From: Lachnobacterium bovis DSM 14045
GTDB taxonomy: Bacteria > Bacillota > Clostridia > Lachnospirales > Lachnospiraceae
Assembly: GCF_900107245.1 (NCBI RefSeq)
Contig: NZ_FNPG01000023.1
Span: forward strand, 1-55,593
Direction of reading: 5' to 3'
DNA length: 55,593 bases
How positions within the stretch are numbered: position 1 is the stretch's first letter; every line of letters begins with the position of its first letter. Shown one piece after another: positions 42,797-51,638 of this stretch. The translations under genes and the position numbers were made by a program. The notes beneath the pieces are model-generated. The model was not told where the DNA came from and made no database searches. It saw only the letters and a program-made list of their open reading frames with translations.

Positions 42797-42830
42797 ATGA
42801 CGGGTAGATAGAATGATATCTACCTGTCAT
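42797..42830 (+). other. Strong hairpin without T tail
   Basis: A 14-bp stem ATGACGGGTAGATA/TATCTACCTGTCAT (one G-T pair) with a 6-base loop directly after the permease stop. It may protect the mRNA 3' end. A true terminator follows at 42872. Confidence 0.7.
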
Positions 42831-42871
42831 GTGAAAAAGTTGATTATATAAAATGATTGATTAGGAGAGAC

Positions 42872-42893
42872 CGCGCATTTTGCGTGTTTTTTT
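42872..42893 (+). terminator. Intrinsic terminator
   Basis: CGCGCA/TGCGTG with a three-base loop followed by seven T. Confidence 0.8.
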
Positions 42894-43039
42894 ATAGTGT
42901 ATATATCTAATTAGTAGTATCTTGAAATAATTTTTGTTATAGGGTAGTATAAATAACGAGTTACACTAAGATATTGGTGGCAATGTGTTAAAAATATAAC
43001 TTTGAAAAATTGGCTGAACTAAAAAGGAGGACATCGGTG

Positions 43040-43786
43040 ATGGACAATTTAGGTGAAATAATAAGACAAGCTAGAAAAGAACAATCTGTTAGTTTTGCTA
43101 AAATAGCAAAGGGTATTTGTGATAGAAGAATGCTAGCAAAGTATGAAAATTTGGAATGTTATCCAACAAAGATGGTTGGGATAGCTTTGTTACAAAGGTT
43201 AGGAGTAGATACGCTTGAAACTGAAATTATATATGGAGCAGATGAAAAATATTGTTATGAAAGTAGGTTGGTTAGACAGTTAAATGAATTAAAAAAAATA
43301 AATAGGGCTGAAGAATGTAGTAACAATGTCTTAAATGATTTATTTAAGATTTCTAAAGAAAAAACGATAGAGGAGTGCTGGAAAAATTTAGATAATGAAT
43401 TATTCACAGATGTAGAATTAAAAATAATAATACTCTACATTAGCAATAGTATTGACTTGACAAAAATATCAGAAAACAATATTAATTCTCTTATAAAGAA
43501 GCTAGAAAGTATAATTGAGAGAAAAAGGATTACCAAAAATCAGGTAATTATGTGTGTAGATTATCTAATAGAAATATACCAATATATATTTGAAAAAAAT
43601 CATGAAAAAAAAGTGATAAAGAATTTAAAAAAAATTCAAGGATGCATTTCGAAGAAAGATATTTTTTATCTAAAATTGGATATGTATATAAAAAAATTCA
43701 AACTTGAATTTAGTGAAAATCAGCAATCTTTAAAAAAAATAGAAATATGCGAGGTTATGAGGGAAATAGAAAATGCCGGAATATAA
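43040..43786 (+). CDS. XRE-type regulator with helical sensor region, first of pair
   Basis: A 248-residue protein; ATG 43040 follows AAAGGAGG. Residues about 4-65 form a Cro/CI-like helix-turn-helix (GEIIRQARKEQSVSFAKIAKGICDRRMLAKYE). The rest is helical and lysine-rich, resembling degenerate TPR sensors of the RRNPP peptide-responsive type, but no clear TPR motif is visible. It overlaps the next regulator by 14 bases. Its usual turn residues are unusual, so DNA binding may differ from classical XRE proteins. Confidence 0.75.
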   Translation: MDNLGEIIRQARKEQSVSFAKIAKGICDRRMLAKYENLECYPTKMVGIALLQRLGVDTLETEIIYGADEKYCYESRLVRQLNELKKINRAEECSNNVLNDLFKISKEKTIEECWKNLDNELFTDVELKIIILYISNSIDLTKISENNINSLIKKLESIIERKRITKNQVIMCVDYLIEIYQYIFEKNHEKKVIKNLKKIQGCISKKDIFYLKLDMYIKKFKLEFSENQQSLKKIEICEVMREIENAGI

Positions 43787-44633
43787 TAAAAGTGAATTTA
43801 TAAAAAGAGAAAGAAACTATGTTAAAGTATCTCAAAAAAAATTGGCTGATGGAATTTGTGAAATTGAAACAATTTCAAGATATGAAACAGGAAAAGTCAT
43901 ACCGTCAGATACAAAATTTTTTGAAATTATGAGAAAACTTGGAAAAGACGTAAGGCGGTTTTACATTCCAAATGGAGGGAATGAATTTATAAATATGAGA
44001 GTCCAAAAAATAAATGATAGTATTTATTTAGAAAACTTAGATTATGTAAAAAAAAATATGGAAGAATTTTTAAAGAAGTCAGAATTTACAATAGATGAGT
44101 TACAAATGATTGAAAGATGTAAGTTATTTATTGAATATGAGACAAATGAAATAAACCTTAAAGAGTACGCCAGTAGACTTGAAAAAATTATTCAGCTATC
44201 ATCACCAAATTATTTTTTTGGAAAAAAACTCGAAGTAAAATATCATTCGAAAATAGAAATATATTTATTAGATGATCTTGCTAGAATAATGTATGAATTA
44301 AGAGATTATGAAAACACAAAGCAATTAATTATAGATTTGGATGACTATTATAAGTGTGGATTCCTTCAAAATGAAAGAAGAAATATGTGCTTGAGTTTCC
44401 ATTTGAGAGGAAAACTTTTTAGAAAATTACGTGAATATGAAATGAGTGAATCTGTTTTGCGTAAGGGGATTACAATGTGTAATGAAATATATAGAGATGA
44501 TTATTTGCATTATTTTATGGCTGAATTGGGTAAGTTATATTGTGAAATGGGGAAAGAAAATAGTGAAGTTCTTAAGTGTAAAGGAAAACTTTATGAGAAA
44601 ATCGCAGAATTTTTAAAAAGAGAATATTGTTAA
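43773..44633 (+). CDS. XRE-type regulator with TPR-like domain, second of pair
   Basis: A 286-residue protein with an N-terminal helix-turn-helix (RERNYVKVSQKKLADGICEIETISRYETGK) and a long helical C-terminal domain with paired helices such as LDDLARIMYELRDYENTKQLI and HLRGKLFRKLREYEMSESVLRKGI, which resemble TPRs. This is the build of Rgg/PlcR/ComR-like regulators that bind signalling peptides. Together with the preceding homologue it probably controls the secreted-protein and ABC genes that follow. No pheromone precursor was identified. Confidence 0.8.
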   Translation: MPEYNKSEFIKRERNYVKVSQKKLADGICEIETISRYETGKVIPSDTKFFEIMRKLGKDVRRFYIPNGGNEFINMRVQKINDSIYLENLDYVKKNMEEFLKKSEFTIDELQMIERCKLFIEYETNEINLKEYASRLEKIIQLSSPNYFFGKKLEVKYHSKIEIYLLDDLARIMYELRDYENTKQLIIDLDDYYKCGFLQNERRNMCLSFHLRGKLFRKLREYEMSESVLRKGITMCNEIYRDDYLHYFMAELGKLYCEMGKENSEVLKCKGKLYEKIAEFLKREYC

Positions 44634-44851
44634 TTCTTGGTCTTGTGTCCACTAAATCATACTAACAGCATCTTTTATTGTACAAAGTTAAAAAAACAAG
44701 AAACTAAAACGATGATTCTTCTTAAAAAGCGTGAAATATACAGATCTATTAAAAACTGAAAAAGAACAAAAATGTACATAATAAGTCATTGTAAATTCTA
44801 TTATTTAGTGTTTTAATAAATTATATTAATTAAATAAAGAGAGGTTATCAA

Positions 44852-45250
44852 ATGAGAAGAAAGAGTTTAAAAAAATTAATTTTAGCAGGAGCAATTACAA
44901 CAGCTTTATGCGGAACAAATGTTTTGGCGGCAAGTTATACAGGATACGTTTTACCACCAATGCAAGGAAATAATTATACATCAGCACATACAAAAAAGAC
45001 AGGTGCTAGCTATATTACAAACCATGTTTATAATTTAGAAAACACAGATACTGTAACATTTTGGGCAGCAAATAGATCACATAAACAGATATCGCCTGAT
45101 TATAAACAAAAAAAGGGTAGTACAGTAAATATACAATTTACAACAAGTGGTTATGCAAAAAAGGGTACACAAGTGGTTTTAGGAATGGAAAATTCACATT
45201 TTTATATCAAAGAGAGAGCATTTGTTGCAGGAGAAGTGAATTATAGATAA
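44852..45250 (+). CDS. Secreted DUF2712-like protein
   Basis: A 132-residue exported protein. Residues 1-26 are a classic signal peptide (basic start, hydrophobic LILAGAITTALCG, cleavage after VLA-A). The mature part is beta-rich: YTSAHTKKTGASYITNHVYN, DTVTFWAANRS and GTQVVLGMENSHFY. This fits DUF2712 proteins, which Firmicutes carry next to ABC transporters; their role is unknown, though a bacteriocin-like or peptide-signal role has been suspected from context. GAGAGG precedes the start. A leaky hairpin follows before the transporter genes. Confidence 0.65.
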   Translation: MRRKSLKKLILAGAITTALCGTNVLAASYTGYVLPPMQGNNYTSAHTKKTGASYITNHVYNLENTDTVTFWAANRSHKQISPDYKQKKGSTVNIQFTTSGYAKKGTQVVLGMENSHFYIKERAFVAGEVNYR

Positions 45251-45271
45251 AAAATATTTTTATAAAAATAG

Positions 45272-45302
45272 GGGTAGGTGACATAGTGTTACCTACCCTT
45301 TG
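45272..45302 (+). terminator. Hairpin between the secreted protein and transporter genes
   Basis: GGGTAGGT/ACCTACCC stem with further ACA/TGT pairing and only a short T tail (TTTG). It probably lowers transcription into the transporter genes, so the secreted protein is made in excess. Confidence 0.75.
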
Positions 45303-45318
45303 AGAGGTTAATAGAAAA

Positions 45319-46143
45319 ATGAAAACTTTAAAATTTCATATAAAAAATCAAATCAATCAAAGGGAATTTAAAATAAGTGTAGCATTATTGTATGCTTTAG
45401 TTATTCTTGCTTTTCTGCAAGCATGCATGGTAAATTATAAGTTTCCATATGTTATGGTTAGAAATTCAGCAGAAAATTCGTTAATAATTGGAATAAGTTC
45501 TAGAGTGGCTAAAATGATGTTTATACCAGTTATACCATTGATTGCAACAACAATGTGTGCTGGATGTAGAAAAAACTCGGATTTAAACGGTAATGGACTT
45601 TTTTCGTTATTAAGGATGAACAAAAGAAAATATATAACAGGAAATGCAGCAGCGGTTGTTTTAATTACTATAATAACAGTTTTTGCTGCATTATTAATTA
45701 ATCAAGTGCTATGTTGTATAGCTTTTCCAATGAATTATAGTAGCAATTCATATGGCTTCGCAAGATATAGGCTTCTGCAAACTGATTATTCGAATTGTTT
45801 ATTTTGGTTTTGGTATGTTCAAAATCCATATATATATAACATATTTTATATGATAATTATCAGTTTGTTATCTGGAGGGTTCGCTTTATTATCGTATGGT
45901 TTATGCATGTTACCATGTACAAGAAAATTGAAGGGCGCTCATGTTTCGGTACTTTCATATGGATTAATAATGGTGGTATCTATATTAGGACAAGTTTTGA
46001 AAGTAAAATCAATTAATGTTTTTTTGTTTTTAGAAGAAGGACATATAGCTAGTTTAAGAGACGGAATTATTTTGCTGGTGATATTATATGCAGCAGGAAT
46101 TTTTATGACAGAAATAGGGGCAAAATATTATGGGAAAATTTAA
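45319..46143 (+). CDS. Membrane protein of the DUF2712-associated transporter (1 of 3)
   Basis: A 274-residue protein with about six membrane segments (around residues 20-38, 65-85, 110-135, 175-200, 215-235 and 245-265). A Cys-rich cytoplasmic turn (MCAGCRKNSDLNGNG) is notable. It resembles ABC-2-like permeases in topology but has no diagnostic motif. GAGAGG lies upstream and the end overlaps the next gene by 14 bases. Confidence 0.75.
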   Translation: MKTLKFHIKNQINQREFKISVALLYALVILAFLQACMVNYKFPYVMVRNSAENSLIIGISSRVAKMMFIPVIPLIATTMCAGCRKNSDLNGNGLFSLLRMNKRKYITGNAAAVVLITIITVFAALLINQVLCCIAFPMNYSSNSYGFARYRLLQTDYSNCLFWFWYVQNPYIYNIFYMIIISLLSGGFALLSYGLCMLPCTRKLKGAHVSVLSYGLIMVVSILGQVLKVKSINVFLFLEEGHIASLRDGIILLVILYAAGIFMTEIGAKYYGKI

Positions 46144-46834
46144 AAAAACAAATTTATTATGGGTATTAACTGTTTGCATTGAAGTTATGTTATTGATTTT
46201 AGAATTTAAATATATTAGAAGAAACGTAAAAGAAATGACATGTATTATTTTTATGCAAGTATATAATCAATTGATGATTTGTTCAGTTTTATTGCCTTTA
46301 TATGCTATTCTGATATGCATAAATATCAAAAATAATATGTATTTTTCAAAGTTATTAAATTATGGAAGTAGATCTAGGTGGCTTTCAAATATTTATAAAG
46401 AGAATCTTATTGTGACTATAAAATATATACTATTATTGCTTGTGCCTTTTAGCATATTGTCATTTGTAGGGTGCATAAAATATAGAAGTATAATAGATGT
46501 GATATATATTATATTTACAACTATTTCATATATTGTAGCTTTTTATGCATTGAGTTTTGTTATTTTAGCAATAAAACTTAAATTTAATAATGATATTTTA
46601 GCTATAATATCCATAATTTTGATATGTATTCTTCCATTTAGTATTATCGATAGATTTATATTAAGTGATATATCGATTTTTTTAAATGCAGGAAATTTTT
46701 TTGTTAATTATCATTATATATGGAGCTATCATGAAATAGCTATTGTAATTATGTTAATAGTCACTTTTTTGCTATTTAAGAGGACTACCTATTTGACTAA
46801 AAAATTAGATCTGTTATGGAGAGATAAGGAATAA
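46130..46834 (+). CDS. Membrane protein of the DUF2712-associated transporter (2 of 3)
   Basis: A 234-residue hydrophobic protein with about six membrane segments. The overlap at both ends (14 bases with the preceding gene, one base with the next) indicates tight stoichiometric coupling. No family motif is visible. It is probably one of the permease subunits used by the ATPase at 47584. Confidence 0.75.
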   Translation: MGKFKKTNLLWVLTVCIEVMLLILEFKYIRRNVKEMTCIIFMQVYNQLMICSVLLPLYAILICINIKNNMYFSKLLNYGSRSRWLSNIYKENLIVTIKYILLLLVPFSILSFVGCIKYRSIIDVIYIIFTTISYIVAFYALSFVILAIKLKFNNDILAIISIILICILPFSIIDRFILSDISIFLNAGNFFVNYHYIWSYHEIAIVIMLIVTFLLFKRTTYLTKKLDLLWRDKE

Positions 46835-47571
46835 TGAATACGAAGATAAATAAGCAATTTTTGGGTAGAATTTTTTTGTTGGCAGTTATGAATGTCCTTT
46901 TTTCAGGATATTTATTTTCAGATTTAAATTCATTCAAAAATGATAGAATAATACACTTTTTATTTGGATCAATCAGTGTAGAATGCAGTTCTAATATAAT
47001 CCTTGTGATGTTTAAAGTTATTCCTATAATTTTATTTCTTTCATGGGTTGTAAATAAATATATAAGTGAGTTAAAAGACAATTTTTTATATATTTTTTTA
47101 AGGACTAATAATCGAGAATTGTGTTTGAAAAAAAATATGGTAAAGATATTTATCAGTATTTTTTTGTATGAATTATTTGTTATGCTTATTATGCTGATTT
47201 TTTTTATAGCACCTAGAGAGAGTAAAGAAATATCTGTAATTAATCTTGTGGTGTTATTGATTATTAATACACTTCAGTTATTTATGTTAGCGATGATTTC
47301 AAATATGCTAGTATTATTCAAATCAGAAGTTGTTTGCAATTTAGGAAATATAATATTAACAACGGCACCTTTAGTTATAGTTGGAGCATTGTATGAAGAA
47401 AGAAAACAATGGATTATTTTTGCAAAATGGTTTCCGTTAAATTTAGGTAATTACGTTTACTTAAATTCTATGAAAGAAAATATTATTAGCATCTTGCTGA
47501 TGATTGTAATTAATTTTGTATTGTATTATGCGACGGCTTACAGACTGAAGAAATATGAGCTTTTAGAGTAG
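46834..47571 (+). CDS. Membrane protein of the DUF2712-associated transporter (3 of 3)
   Basis: A 245-residue protein with about six membrane segments, beginning with the segment FLGRIFLLAVMNVLFSGYLF. A charged loop (FLRTNNRELCLKKN) after the second segment has the character of a coupling helix that contacts an ATPase. Start codon overlaps the previous stop (TAATG). Three separate membrane proteins for one ATPase is more than the normal ABC-2 arrangement. Confidence 0.75.
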   Translation: MNTKINKQFLGRIFLLAVMNVLFSGYLFSDLNSFKNDRIIHFLFGSISVECSSNIILVMFKVIPIILFLSWVVNKYISELKDNFLYIFLRTNNRELCLKKNMVKIFISIFLYELFVMLIMLIFFIAPRESKEISVINLVVLLIINTLQLFMLAMISNMLVLFKSEVVCNLGNIILTTAPLVIVGALYEERKQWIIFAKWFPLNLGNYVYLNSMKENIISILLMIVINFVLYYATAYRLKKYELLE

Positions 47572-47583
47572 TAGGAGAAAAAA

Positions 47584-48240
47584 ATGAAGATTAAAGTAGA
47601 AAATATAGAAAAACAGATTAAAGGTAATGAAGTTTTAAAAAATGTATCGTTTGAGTTTGAAAGTGGAAAAGTCTACGGAATATACGGACGAAATGGTTCA
47701 GGAAAGACCATGCTTATGAGATGTATATTAGGATTGATAAATTTAGACTCAGGAAAAATTATGATAGATGAGGACGAAATTGGAAAGGATATTGATTTTC
47801 CACAAAGTGTTGGGGCAATGATTGAAAATCCTGGTTTTTTCCCATATTCAACAGGATATGAAAATCTAAAGTTGCTTGCAGAAATAAAAAATATTATTGG
47901 CGAACAAGAAATCCGTGAAATGATTAACAAGGTAGGGTTAGATGACAAGGATAAAAGAACTGTATCAAAATATTCACTAGGAATGAGACAAAGGTTAGCG
48001 ATAGCTCAGGCTGTTATGGAAAAACCAAAGTTACTTGTTTTAGATGAGCCTACTAATGCGTTGGATGAAGAAGGCGTCGAAATGTTTAGAAAAATAATAA
48101 AAGAAGAGGTAAAAAGAGACACTTTAATAATTATTTCTAGTCATAACAAAGAAGATATTGATATTCTTTCTGATGTGAAAATTAAAATGGAATCAGGAAA
48201 AATAGTCGATGTTGTTGAGAATGATTCGAAAGGAGAATAG
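47584..48240 (+). CDS. ABC transporter ATPase of the DUF2712 module
   Basis: A 218-residue ATP-binding protein with GRNGSGKTM (Walker A), YSLGMRQRLAIAQAVMEKPKLLVLDEPTNALDEEG (signature and Walker B) and the switch SSHNKED. It is shorter than CcmA-like ATPases and resembles those of bacteriocin-immunity or lantibiotic self-protection transporters. AGGAG precedes the start. It works with the three membrane proteins upstream. Confidence 0.92.
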   Translation: MKIKVENIEKQIKGNEVLKNVSFEFESGKVYGIYGRNGSGKTMLMRCILGLINLDSGKIMIDEDEIGKDIDFPQSVGAMIENPGFFPYSTGYENLKLLAEIKNIIGEQEIREMINKVGLDDKDKRTVSKYSLGMRQRLAIAQAVMEKPKLLVLDEPTNALDEEGVEMFRKIIKEEVKRDTLIIISSHNKEDIDILSDVKIKMESGKIVDVVENDSKGE

Positions 48241-48242
48241 TA

Positions 48243-48947
48243 ATGGCACGAGGAACTAAAAGATTTTTTGGAATTATTGTTGTACTAATACTTCTTTCAA
48301 TGGTTGCAGGTGTAGTAGTCAGAAATAGTTATACTGGATTTAAAAATATAAAGGAATTATCAAAAGTTAAGAATATTAACGAGTTTAGAATGTCATGCGG
48401 AGATAATGATGAAGAATTATTAAACTCTAATGTGAAAACAATAGACGATGTAGCTAACAAATCAGATTTGATAGTTAAGGTTAAGATAAGTGATGAAAAG
48501 ATTATAGAAGATGCTGATATAAAAACAAAAGTAAAAGTAGAGAAGATCATAAAATCAGATGGAAGGAATATTAAAAAAGGTGATGATATTTACATTTATG
48601 AAATGATTGATATCTCTAAGGTAGATGATAGTTTTATGACAAGTGCCAAATATAATTATTTAGACACTGGCAAGGAATATTATTTATGCTTAAATAGTCT
48701 AAAAACTATAAAAGGTTACAAAAAATCAGAAGAAGAAAAGAAGACTTATATGTATAGTACGAATTATTATTCAGTATATTCTGCCTCAAAAGAACAAAAA
48801 GTCGTTAAATTGAGTAAGAAAAAAATATATAATGTGGAATATAAATATAGGGATTTAAAAGATCAAGTTATACTTACTTCAGATAAGAATGTAGTTGATG
48901 ATTACAATAAAATGAGTGAGAGTTTCGCGCAAAAATATATGGATTAA
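48243..48947 (+). CDS. Membrane-anchored extracytoplasmic protein of the DUF2712 module
   Basis: A 234-residue protein with one N-terminal membrane anchor (about residues 9-26, FGIIVVLILLSMVAGVVV) and a charged outer domain. The domain has beta-strand repeats (DLIVKVKISDEKII, KVKVEKIIKSDGRNIKKGDDIYIYE) like small OB-type or binding domains that sit outside the cell. It starts two bases after the ATPase and ends the operon. It could bind the secreted protein or act in immunity; this is inferred from place only. Confidence 0.75.
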   Translation: MARGTKRFFGIIVVLILLSMVAGVVVRNSYTGFKNIKELSKVKNINEFRMSCGDNDEELLNSNVKTIDDVANKSDLIVKVKISDEKIIEDADIKTKVKVEKIIKSDGRNIKKGDDIYIYEMIDISKVDDSFMTSAKYNYLDTGKEYYLCLNSLKTIKGYKKSEEEKKTYMYSTNYYSVYSASKEQKVVKLSKKKIYNVEYKYRDLKDQVILTSDKNVVDDYNKMSESFAQKYMD

Positions 48948-48983
48948 CGTATGATTACGATAAATGTGATTGAGTAAAGTAAA

Positions 48984-49050
48984 AGCCCATGTGGTAGCTT
49001 CTTATACATGTGAAAAACATAGTTGAAAGTAGCATATCATATGGGCTATT
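48984..49050 (+). terminator. Long hairpin terminator
   Basis: AGCCCAT (48984-48990) pairs with ATGGGCT (49041-49047), with more imperfect pairing of GGTAGCTT and AAGTAGC inside. The T tail is weak (ATTT). It ends the DUF2712 operon. Confidence 0.65.
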
Positions 49051-49159
49051 TAAAACATATTTTACTGAAAGTTATTAATTAAAGATTTATAATCAAAAGA
49101 AAATAGTTTATAATATTATTGATTGAAACGTTAGATAATAATTTTTTCGGAGGGATAAG

Positions 49160-49975
49160 ATGAATATATGTAATTTAGAGAATGATACAAGAAAATTTGT
49201 AGAAAATAAGGGAAGTTTTCATGTGCTAGAGTATGAAAAAGATTGTAGTGTATCGATGATGAATGCTCAGGTAGAATACTTTATGGGACAGATGAGTGTT
49301 CGCAGAAGACAACTTGTTATTGAGATTAATAATAATCATTCAGCAATGATTCAGGCTGGAGCAATGCAATGGATTGGCGGAAATGTAAATGTTACTACAG
49401 GGGTTAAAGGAGTTGGTGACTTTTTCGGAAAAATGATGAAAGGTGCTGTTACAGGTGAGGCAGCTATCAAACCGTTATATACAGGTGATGGATTGCTTGT
49501 ATTAGAGCCAACGTATAAACACATTATTTTAGTAGATATGGCAGATTGGAGTACAGGCATAACGGTTGAAGATGGAATGTTTTATGCTTGCTCAGGGACA
49601 ATAAACACGAATGTTGTATCAAGAAAAAATCTTTCATCAGCAGCACTTGGTGGAGAGGGTTTATTTAATTTAAGTTTATCAGGTTCAGGTGTGGCGGCAT
49701 TAGAAAGCAATGTTCCATATGAGGAACTAATTGAAGTTGAACTTCAAAATGACACATTAAAAATTGATGGAAATCTTGCAGTGTGCTGGTCATCAAATCT
49801 TGATTTTACAGTAGAAAGAACTACAAAAACACTAATTGGCTCAGCAGCAAGTGGAGAAGGTCTTGTAAATGTTTACAGAGGAACAGGTAGAGTATTAATG
49901 AGCCCAGTTGCACCAACAGACTCTTTTTTTAGTGCAGCAAATACAATGAATGCAAATCCAAATAATAACAGATAG
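49160..49975 (+). CDS. AIM24 family protein
   Basis: A 271-residue beta-rich protein of the AIM24/TRAP-like family: QAGAMQWIGGNVNVTTGVKG, then EPTYKHIILVDM, GEGLFNLSLSGSGVAALES and GEGLVNVYRGTGRVLMSP. These proteins form a double beta-sandwich. Their bacterial role is unclear, possibly a scaffold or binding protein. CGGAGG precedes the start. Together with the next genes it may form a group of uncharacterised housekeeping genes. Confidence 0.85.
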   Translation: MNICNLENDTRKFVENKGSFHVLEYEKDCSVSMMNAQVEYFMGQMSVRRRQLVIEINNNHSAMIQAGAMQWIGGNVNVTTGVKGVGDFFGKMMKGAVTGEAAIKPLYTGDGLLVLEPTYKHIILVDMADWSTGITVEDGMFYACSGTINTNVVSRKNLSSAALGGEGLFNLSLSGSGVAALESNVPYEELIEVELQNDTLKIDGNLAVCWSSNLDFTVERTTKTLIGSAASGEGLVNVYRGTGRVLMSPVAPTDSFFSAANTMNANPNNNR

Positions 49976-50002
49976 ATTTTTAAAAAAGTGAGGATATTTT
50001 AA

Positions 50003-50845
50003 ATGACGTATATAAAAGATAAACAATTTGATGAAGAAAGAGCTCTTTATGGAAGCAAAGACATCACAGTGGATAACTGTAAATTTGATGGACCTGCTGA
50101 TGGAGAAAGTGCTTTTAAAGAGAGCTCTAATGTAGAAGTAAGGGATAGTTTTTTTAATTTAAGATATCCTTTTTGGCATGATAATGTATTAAAAATAGAT
50201 GGATGCGAGATGACAGAAAACTGTAGAGCGGCACTATGGTATACAAATGATGCAGGAATCTCTAATTCAAAATTACACGGAATTAAGGCACTTAGGGAAT
50301 GCTCAGATGTAAAAATTCAAAATTGCGATATTGTATCACCGGAATTTGGTTGGTCTGTAAAAAACATAGACATGAAGGATACAGATGTTGTCAGTGAATA
50401 TTTTATGATGAGATCGGACAGATTAAATTTTGACAATGTAACCTTAAAAGGAAAATATTCTTTCCAATACATAACAGACTCTGTATTTGACAATTGTAAT
50501 TTTGACACAAAAGATGCTTTTTGGCATGCTAACAATGTCGTTATAAAAAACAGCGTAATTAAGGGAGAATATCTTGCGTGGTATTGCGAAAATGTTACAT
50601 TTGAAAACTGTACGCTTATTGGGACTCAGCCTTTGTGTTATTGCAAGAATCTTAAACTGATAAATTGCAAAATGGTAGATACAGATCTTGCTTTTGAAAA
50701 ATCTGAAGTCGAGGCTACAATAACATCTTCGGTAATAAGCATAAAGAATCCTATGAAAGGAAAGATTGTTGTGCAGGATGTTTCGGAGATAATTATGGAT
50801 GATGAAAATGCCAAGGGTGTAGTTGTGATATCTGATGAGAAATAA
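50003..50845 (+). CDS. DUF3737 family right-handed beta-helix protein
   Basis: A 280-residue protein built of repeated short strands with the pattern NCxFxxxxxFW, for example DNCKFDGPADGE, DSFFNLRYPFWHDN and DNCNFDTKDAFWHANN. Such repeats fold as a right-handed beta-helix. DUF3737 proteins are common in Firmicutes and their function is unknown. No signal peptide is seen, so it is cytoplasmic. It follows the AIM24 gene by 27 bases. Confidence 0.88.
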   Translation: MTYIKDKQFDEERALYGSKDITVDNCKFDGPADGESAFKESSNVEVRDSFFNLRYPFWHDNVLKIDGCEMTENCRAALWYTNDAGISNSKLHGIKALRECSDVKIQNCDIVSPEFGWSVKNIDMKDTDVVSEYFMMRSDRLNFDNVTLKGKYSFQYITDSVFDNCNFDTKDAFWHANNVVIKNSVIKGEYLAWYCENVTFENCTLIGTQPLCYCKNLKLINCKMVDTDLAFEKSEVEATITSSVISIKNPMKGKIVVQDVSEIIMDDENAKGVVVISDEK

Positions 50846-50943
50846 TACATAGAAAAAAACAATGAAATAAAGTGGCTAAAAAACACAAAAGAAAAGATAC
50901 AAAAGAAAAAAAGAAGAGAAAAAGAAAGATAAAAAGGGGAAAA

Positions 50944-51618
50944 ATGAAAAAATATTTATGGTATGTGCCAATCGCTTTGGTATATTATTTGGTTTTGTTT
51001 GCTATGATTTTTTCAGTAAAAATAGATGATCTTTTTACAAAAAAAGGTCCAGTAAAGTTTGGAAGTATATTTTTTGATGGTTGCTTAATACTTTTTGTAG
51101 TTTGTTACATTATTGGAATCATTAAACTATTTGCAGATAAAAGGTTTGATGCGAATGCTGCAAGTAAGGTTGCTGTTTTTGTAAAGGTACCACAATTGTT
51201 GCCAGCATTTTTACTTACAATATATTCGCTTATTATCTTAGTTGTGCCTATTGGGATTGTAATGAGCATTGCTGTTTGGTTTTTTATGGCTATAGTGAGC
51301 TTCCTTTCGTCAGTAATCGTTATGCTTGCATGTATAAAAGCGGGAATAGAAAAAAGAATAGGGATAGTTTTGACAATAATTCTAGGAATAGTTTGTTATT
51401 TCCCAGTAATTCAGTATATTGTACCATTTATTCTTTTGACAAGTACAAAGAGAACTACAGATTATTATATGAATAATTCTCAAAATCAATATAATCAGTA
51501 CAACCTTAATAACCAGTATAACCCAAATAATCAGTATGCCCCAAATGATCAGTATGCCCTCAATAATCAGTATAACTTAAGTAACCAATATAACTCAAAT
51601 GACCAATATAAGTATTAA
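50944..51618 (+). CDS. Membrane protein with Asn/Gln/Tyr repeat tail
   Basis: A 224-residue protein with about five membrane segments (near residues 5-25, 43-65, 80-103, 105-130 and 135-160) and a disordered C-terminal tail of about 50 residues made of NNQYN-type repeats. The ATG at 50944 has AAAAGGGG upstream. A GTG at 50872 would add 24 mostly Lys/Arg residues (KKHKRKDTKEKKKRKRKIKR) and cannot be excluded. The tail is cytoplasmic or outside depending on topology; its function is unknown. Confidence 0.7.
   Translation: MKKYLWYVPIALVYYLVLFAMIFSVKIDDLFTKKGPVKFGSIFFDGCLILFVVCYIIGIIKLFADKRFDANAASKVAVFVKVPQLLPAFLLTIYSLIILVVPIGIVMSIAVWFFMAIVSFLSSVIVMLACIKAGIEKRIGIVLTIILGIVCYFPVIQYIVPFILLTSTKRTTDYYMNNSQNQYNQYNLNNQYNPNNQYAPNDQYALNNQYNLSNQYNSNDQYKY
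51484..51612 (+). repeat. Tandem repeat coding for (N/D)NQY units
   Basis: A degenerate repeat with a core AATCAGTA (variants AACCAGTA, GATCAGTA), recurring about nine times at mostly 18- or 15-base spacing. It encodes the NQY tail of the membrane protein. Such repeats can change copy number by slippage. Confidence 0.75.
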
Positions 51619-51638
51619 AGATAGGAGACAAGCAATAA

